A stretch of DNA of 8,746 nt from an uncultured Rhodospirillaceae bacterium (GTDB lineage Bacteria > Pseudomonadota > Alphaproteobacteria > RF32 > CAG-239), in contig ONQU01000005.1 in NCBI GenBank assembly GCA_900320035.1, positions 1 through 8,746 on the forward strand, given 5' to 3'. Below are positions 6,192 to 8,746 of the stretch, piece by piece (within the stretch, counting starts at the first letter, position 1; every line of letters begins with the position of its first letter). The notes under the pieces were generated by a model. It was given only the letters and a program-made list of their open reading frames with translations, ran no database searches and was not told the DNA's origin. The position numbers and the translations under genes were made by a program.

Positions 6192-6980
6192 TCTTGCTTT
6201 GACAGCCTTATAAAATTCAGTAACAGTATTTAAGACACGCTTATCCATATATTTAGCGGCCTGTTTTTTTATGTTTTCAGGCACACCAAATTTTACCTCG
6301 GCAATACCGCCCGCCATACACGCAAGCGTATCACTATCACCACCTAATGAAATAGCATTTCTTATTGCATCTTCATAAGAATTTGCATCTAAGGCACAAA
6401 TGATCGCCTGTGGAACAGAATTTTTGCACGAAGTATAAAATTTATTATAATTCTGGCGAATTTCATCAATGTTTTTTGATAAATCATAACCGTATTTATG
6501 CGTTATGTAATTCTTTATAACGGGTGTAGCGATTTCTTTTTTGACCATATACATCGTTTCAATATACGCTCTTGTTGCCAATATACTTTCCGAATGATTA
6601 TGAGTTATTGACGTTAGTTTAACAGCTTTATTTAAAGCTATTTTTAAATCATCAATCATAAGCGAAATAGGGCTTAAGCGCATGATACAGCCGTTTGTTT
6701 TCGCTTCATAAGGTTTTCCTGTTTCAAGCCAATCAGTAAATCCTTTACCAAAGGCTCCTATTGTTCCGTTTTCATAAGTTCTGTTTTTGTATAAGTTTCC
6801 CCATTTTCTTAATATTTCTTCCGGCTTTTTATCAGACAACAACCATTCTGCCGTTGCACAAGTCAAAATAGTGTCATCCGTAAAACAACAACCATCATAA
6901 AACAACTCAAAATCTTTGTGCTTTATATTGTGAAACTCATAAGGAGAACCGATAATATCGCCAATTATGGCACCCAGCAT
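6189..6980 (-). CDS. ADP-ribosylglycohydrolase family protein
   Basis: The 263-residue protein spans the whole family fold. It begins GAIIGDIIGSPYEF (3-16) and has FTDDT (33-37) as the first half of the di-metal site. LSPISLM and THNHSES follow in the middle, and GGDSDTLACMAGGIA (213-227) supplies the second half (Asp215, Asp217, Thr218). All expected metal ligands are present, so the enzyme should be active. The family (DraG/ARH type) removes ADP-ribose from proteins or cleaves related ADP-ribosyl compounds; the target here is unknown. No ADP-ribosyltransferase is in the window. GAGG lies 8 nt before the ATG. The 38-nt promoter repeat ends 35 nt upstream of the start. The coding sequence is AT-rich; 6421-6480 has 14 G/C of 60. 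Confidence 0.88.
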   Translation of the reverse strand: MLGAIIGDIIGSPYEFHNIKHKDFELFYDGCCFTDDTILTCATAEWLLSDKKPEEILRKWGNLYKNRTYENGTIGAFGKGFTDWLETGKPYEAKTNGCIMRLSPISLMIDDLKIALNKAVKLTSITHNHSESILATRAYIETMYMVKKEIATPVIKNYITHKYGYDLSKNIDEIRQNYNKFYTSCKNSVPQAIICALDANSYEDAIRNAISLGGDSDTLACMAGGIAEVKFGVPENIKKQAAKYMDKRVLNTVTEFYKAVKAR

Positions 6981-7015
6981 TTAATTTTCCTCAATAAAAA
7001 TAACCCAACAGGCAT

Positions 7016-7053
7016 ATTTAATCAAAAATCTACCTCAATATCAAGATATTTTA
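7016..7053 (-). repeat. 38-nt exact repeat, copy 2: promoter with palindrome, upstream of the ADP-ribosylglycohydrolase gene
   Basis: Second exact copy of the 6106-6143 element. -35 TTGATA is at 7044-7039, -10 TTAAAT at 7021-7016, and the 14-nt palindrome at 7050-7037. It lies 20 nt beyond the stop of the BASS transporter gene and ends 35 nt before the ATG at 6980. Confidence 0.7.
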
Positions 7054-7073
7054 CGAAATAAAAAAACACTATT

Positions 7074-8069
7074 TCAATTTTCGCTGGTTTCATATACTTT
7101 GTTATCCCAATGTCGATAGATTTCGGCAAGAGCGGCGCCGGAAATGTTGTGCCATACCGAAAAAATAGCGCCCGGAACAGTTGCCATGGTAAGTGTCGGA
7201 AAGGCCGTTAAGGCTAAACTTGTTGCTAATCCGGAGTTTTGCATACCAATTTCTATTGAAAATGCCTTAATCTTTGCCGGTTCCATTTCCAACATTTTAC
7301 CGAATGTATATCCACATAAGTAGCCTAAAAGATTATGCAACACCACAACACTCAATACTAGAAATCCGCAAGTATAAATCTTTTCGGCATTATGTGAAAC
7401 CACTGTTGCGATAATCATACAAATAGCCACAACAGAAACCACAGGTAACCAATCTACTAATTTTTGCGTTATTTCGGCAAAAAAGCGATTTATGATGAAA
7501 CCAAATATAATCGGAATTAAAATCACATTAATAATCGCCAAAAGCAGATTTGCCATATTTACATCCACCGTTGTATGCAACAAAAGGTATGTTACGAATG
7601 GTGTCAGTATCGGTGCAAACATTGTGTTGACACTGGTTATAGAAACCGAGAGCGCAATATCACCCTTGGCAAAATAAGTTATCACATTACTTGCTGTCCC
7701 TCCGGGGCAAGTTCCAACCAAAATTACACCGGCAGTCAATGCTGCATCAAGTCCAAATAAGCGGCTCAAACCAAAAGCTAAAAGCGGCATAATCGTATAT
7801 TGAGCAAACACGCCGAAAAGTATATCTTTTGGGCGTTTGAATACCAAAACAAAACTTTCCGGTTTCAAGGTCATCCCCATTCCGAACATCACCACCATCA
7901 AAAGATAGTTTATCCATGAAGTTGAAATCCATAATACACTTCGCGGCGCAAAAAAGGAAATCAAGGCAACAACCAGTACAATTAATGCCATATATTTAAC
8001 AAAAAAATTTTGAACGGTTTTCATTTTCATTAGCTTTATGATGTCTGTGACACTCATTATAGGTCGCAT
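7074..8069 (-). CDS. BASS-family (bile acid:sodium symporter) transporter
   Basis: The 331-residue inner-membrane protein is the usual length for bacterial BASS members and has about ten hydrophobic segments. The two crossover motifs are clear. GTCPGGTASNVITYFAKGD (119-137) contains Asn128, with Ser141 and Thr145 beyond. FSIEIGMQNSGLA (270-282) contains Glu273 and Gln277, four residues apart like the Na+ ligands of structurally known bacterial homologues. MFGMGMTLKP (61-70) is also typical. The family moves organic anions (bile acids, pyruvate, pantoate and others) with Na+; the substrate here cannot be told. The start has AAAGGA 7 nt upstream. A possible promoter is TTGTCA (8115-8110), a 16-nt spacer and TAATAT (8093-8088), giving a short leader. 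After the stop there is only a T7 run without a good stem. Confidence 0.9.
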   Translation of the reverse strand: MRPIMSVTDIIKLMKMKTVQNFFVKYMALIVLVVALISFFAPRSVLWISTSWINYLLMVVMFGMGMTLKPESFVLVFKRPKDILFGVFAQYTIMPLLAFGLSRLFGLDAALTAGVILVGTCPGGTASNVITYFAKGDIALSVSITSVNTMFAPILTPFVTYLLLHTTVDVNMANLLLAIINVILIPIIFGFIINRFFAEITQKLVDWLPVVSVVAICMIIATVVSHNAEKIYTCGFLVLSVVVLHNLLGYLCGYTFGKMLEMEPAKIKAFSIEIGMQNSGLATSLALTAFPTLTMATVPGAIFSVWHNISGAALAEIYRHWDNKVYETSEN

Positions 8070-8087
8070 TTTTTATTCCTTTCATAA

Positions 8088-8115
8088 ATATTAGCTGAGA
8101 TTGTTATAATGACAA
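8088..8115 (-). promoter_or_regulatory. Possible promoter of the BASS transporter gene
   Basis: On the minus strand, TTGTCA (8115-8110, 5 of 6 to consensus), a 16-nt spacer and TAATAT (8093-8088, 4 of 6) lie just before the ribosome site. This is a moderate match; the leader would be only about 12 nt. Confidence 0.4.
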
Positions 8116-8217
8116 GTACTTAAGGAATAGCTAAATTTTTATCGTCAGAGCGTTTAGATATATTGTAAAATTTTGTGATTTATAAAGGAAACAAATATTA
8201 TTTAATACTTTATAACT

Positions 8218-8391
8218 ATGAAACATCTATTATTATTTATCGTTATCTCAATGGTTTGCGTTAATGCGGCGGCTCAAGAAGAAAACGCTGTGAGCCAGAG
8301 TGTGAAAATCGATACCGTGGCTCTGGGAGAAATGTCCAGAGACAGTGCCTTTCTCAAAAAGTGCCTGCTCGGTAATAAGCAAAAACCTTAG
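8218..8391 (+). CDS. Small exported protein, hypothetical; possibly the front of a broken gene
   Basis: The frame encodes 57 residues. Residues 1-20 look like a Sec signal peptide (KHLLLFIVISMVCVNAAAQ, likely cleavage after AAA). A short hydrophilic tail follows, containing one Cys (SAFLKKCLLG). I do not recognise a family. The frame ends at TAG (8389-8391). The same frame then meets a second TAG (8407-8409) and after that stays open for 44 codons to a TGA (8542-8544), with a protein-like composition. No Shine-Dalgarno sequence sits close to the ATG; the nearest, AAAGGAA (8183-8189), is about 28 nt away, unlike every other gene here. Either this is a genuine short secreted protein or it is a pseudogene of roughly 108 codons with two nonsense changes. 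It diverges from the BASS gene. Confidence 0.4.
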   Translation: MKHLLLFIVISMVCVNAAAQEENAVSQSVKIDTVALGEMSRDSAFLKKCLLGNKQKP

Positions 8392-8608
8392 GATTATTAT
8401 CTTCCCTAGAAAGGTAAACAGAAAAAAGAAGAATATCCGATTTCGCCTTTGATATATGATTGCCAGGCATATGGCACATTTCGGAAGATTTTTGCTGTTG
8501 TTGCAAAATTATATCGCAAATTCAAAGTATTAGAAAGAGAGTGATTTTCCTATTGCGTTTCAGGCGTTTTAGTACAAATCGGGAATTTTTCAAAATTGAT
8601 GAAAGATT
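8392..8608. other. Non-coding or decayed stretch after the small ORF
   Basis: There is no convincing gene. 8410-8541 continues the small ORF's frame without stops beyond the two TAG codons (see that entry). No promoter, RNA gene or repeat stands out. Confidence 0.3.
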
Positions 8609-8746
8609 TTAAAGCGACAAGATTGGCTTGATTTTTTGTGAAAAATCTGCGCCGCTGCGTCGGCTTTTTTCGGCGATACTCCCGTCTCGCCAAGCCTCCT
8701 TGTCGAACACGCTTTCTTCCCGTGTTCGTATCTGATTGCTCGCAAT
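8609..8746. repeat. GC-rich, hairpin-rich block at the window edge (possible interspersed element or structured RNA)
   Basis: The block holds three stem-loops in series: 8630-8636 with 8641-8647 (7 bp, AT-rich); 8651-8654 with 8661-8664 followed by six T (terminator-like on the plus strand); and 8704-8711 with 8721-8728 (8 bp, perfect). GGCTTG (8625-8630) and CAAGCC (8691-8696) could also pair and enclose the middle hairpin. On the minus strand, 8746-8609 is open for 45 codons to a TAA, so it could be the end of a gene entering from the right. The plus strand is also open across most of the block in one frame. Its composition differs sharply from the AT-rich DNA before it. I see no second copy within the window. 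Confidence 0.35.

Noticed and set aside
6106..7053. The 38-nt repeats as a CRISPR array or as insertion-sequence ends
   Set aside because: Only two copies exist, 910 nt apart with a whole gene between them. They are direct repeats, no transposase is present, and their placement relative to start codons fits promoters.
8389..8409. Reassigned TAG codon (stop recoding) as the explanation for the two in-frame TAGs
   Set aside because: The cupin gene ends naturally at TAG (3791-3789) just before preA, so TAG appears to be a normal stop here.
1..8746. tRNA, rRNA, riboswitch or prophage genes
   Set aside because: No cloverleaf with a CCA-type end, no rRNA-like segment, no recognisable aptamer core and no phage or integrase genes were found by eye.

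Overview
The window looks like chromosomal DNA from an AT-rich, diderm (Gram-negative type) bacterium. It encodes an exported lipoprotein of the Bor type and two proteins with Sec-type signal peptides. Nearly every gene has a clear Shine-Dalgarno sequence (AGGAG, AAAGGA or GAGG), and the promoters I can read are sigma70-like (TTGACA / TATAAT). That combination argues against Bacteroidota, which rarely use such Shine-Dalgarno sequences and have a different promoter consensus. It would fit a low-GC, probably host-associated proteobacterial lineage. The exact lineage cannot be read from the sequence.

Layout: (a) 1-491, minus: the N-terminal half of a multi-pass heavy-metal exporter (ArsP_2-like), cut by the window edge. 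(b) 550-1725, minus: a complete but catalytically degenerate M16 (pitrilysin-like) protein, with a strong promoter in front and a strong hairpin terminator behind. (c) 1948-2292, plus: a bacterial MIF/tautomerase homologue, divergent from the M16 gene. These two genes are clearly more GC-rich than the rest. (d) 2293-2588: a gap with only a possible gene remnant. (e) 2589-4199, minus: a two-gene operon, a periplasmic cupin followed by PreA (dihydropyrimidine dehydrogenase, iron-sulfur subunit). (f) 4374-4673, plus: a Bor-like lipoprotein with its own terminator. (g) 4728-5276, minus: a DUF1648-like membrane protein. (h) 5375-6070, 6189-6980 and 7074-8069, all minus: an HD-domain hydrolase, an ADP-ribosylglycohydrolase and a BASS-family transporter. 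(i) 8218-8391, plus: a possible small exported protein, perhaps a broken gene. (j) 8609-8746: a GC-rich, hairpin-rich block at the right edge.

Most of this is ordinary accessory metabolism and transport. The observation I would follow first is an exact 38-nt repeat, at 6106-6143 and 7016-7053. It sits upstream of both the HD hydrolase and the ADP-ribosylglycohydrolase, and in both cases it ends exactly 35 nt before the start codon. It contains a -35/-10 pair and a perfect 14-nt palindrome over the -35 box, so it reads as one regulated promoter copied in front of two genes. That suggests a small shared regulon pairing an HD phosphohydrolase with an enzyme that removes ADP-ribose. Both the regulation and the functional link are inferences. 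I see no CRISPR array, no tRNA or rRNA, no transposase and no integrase.
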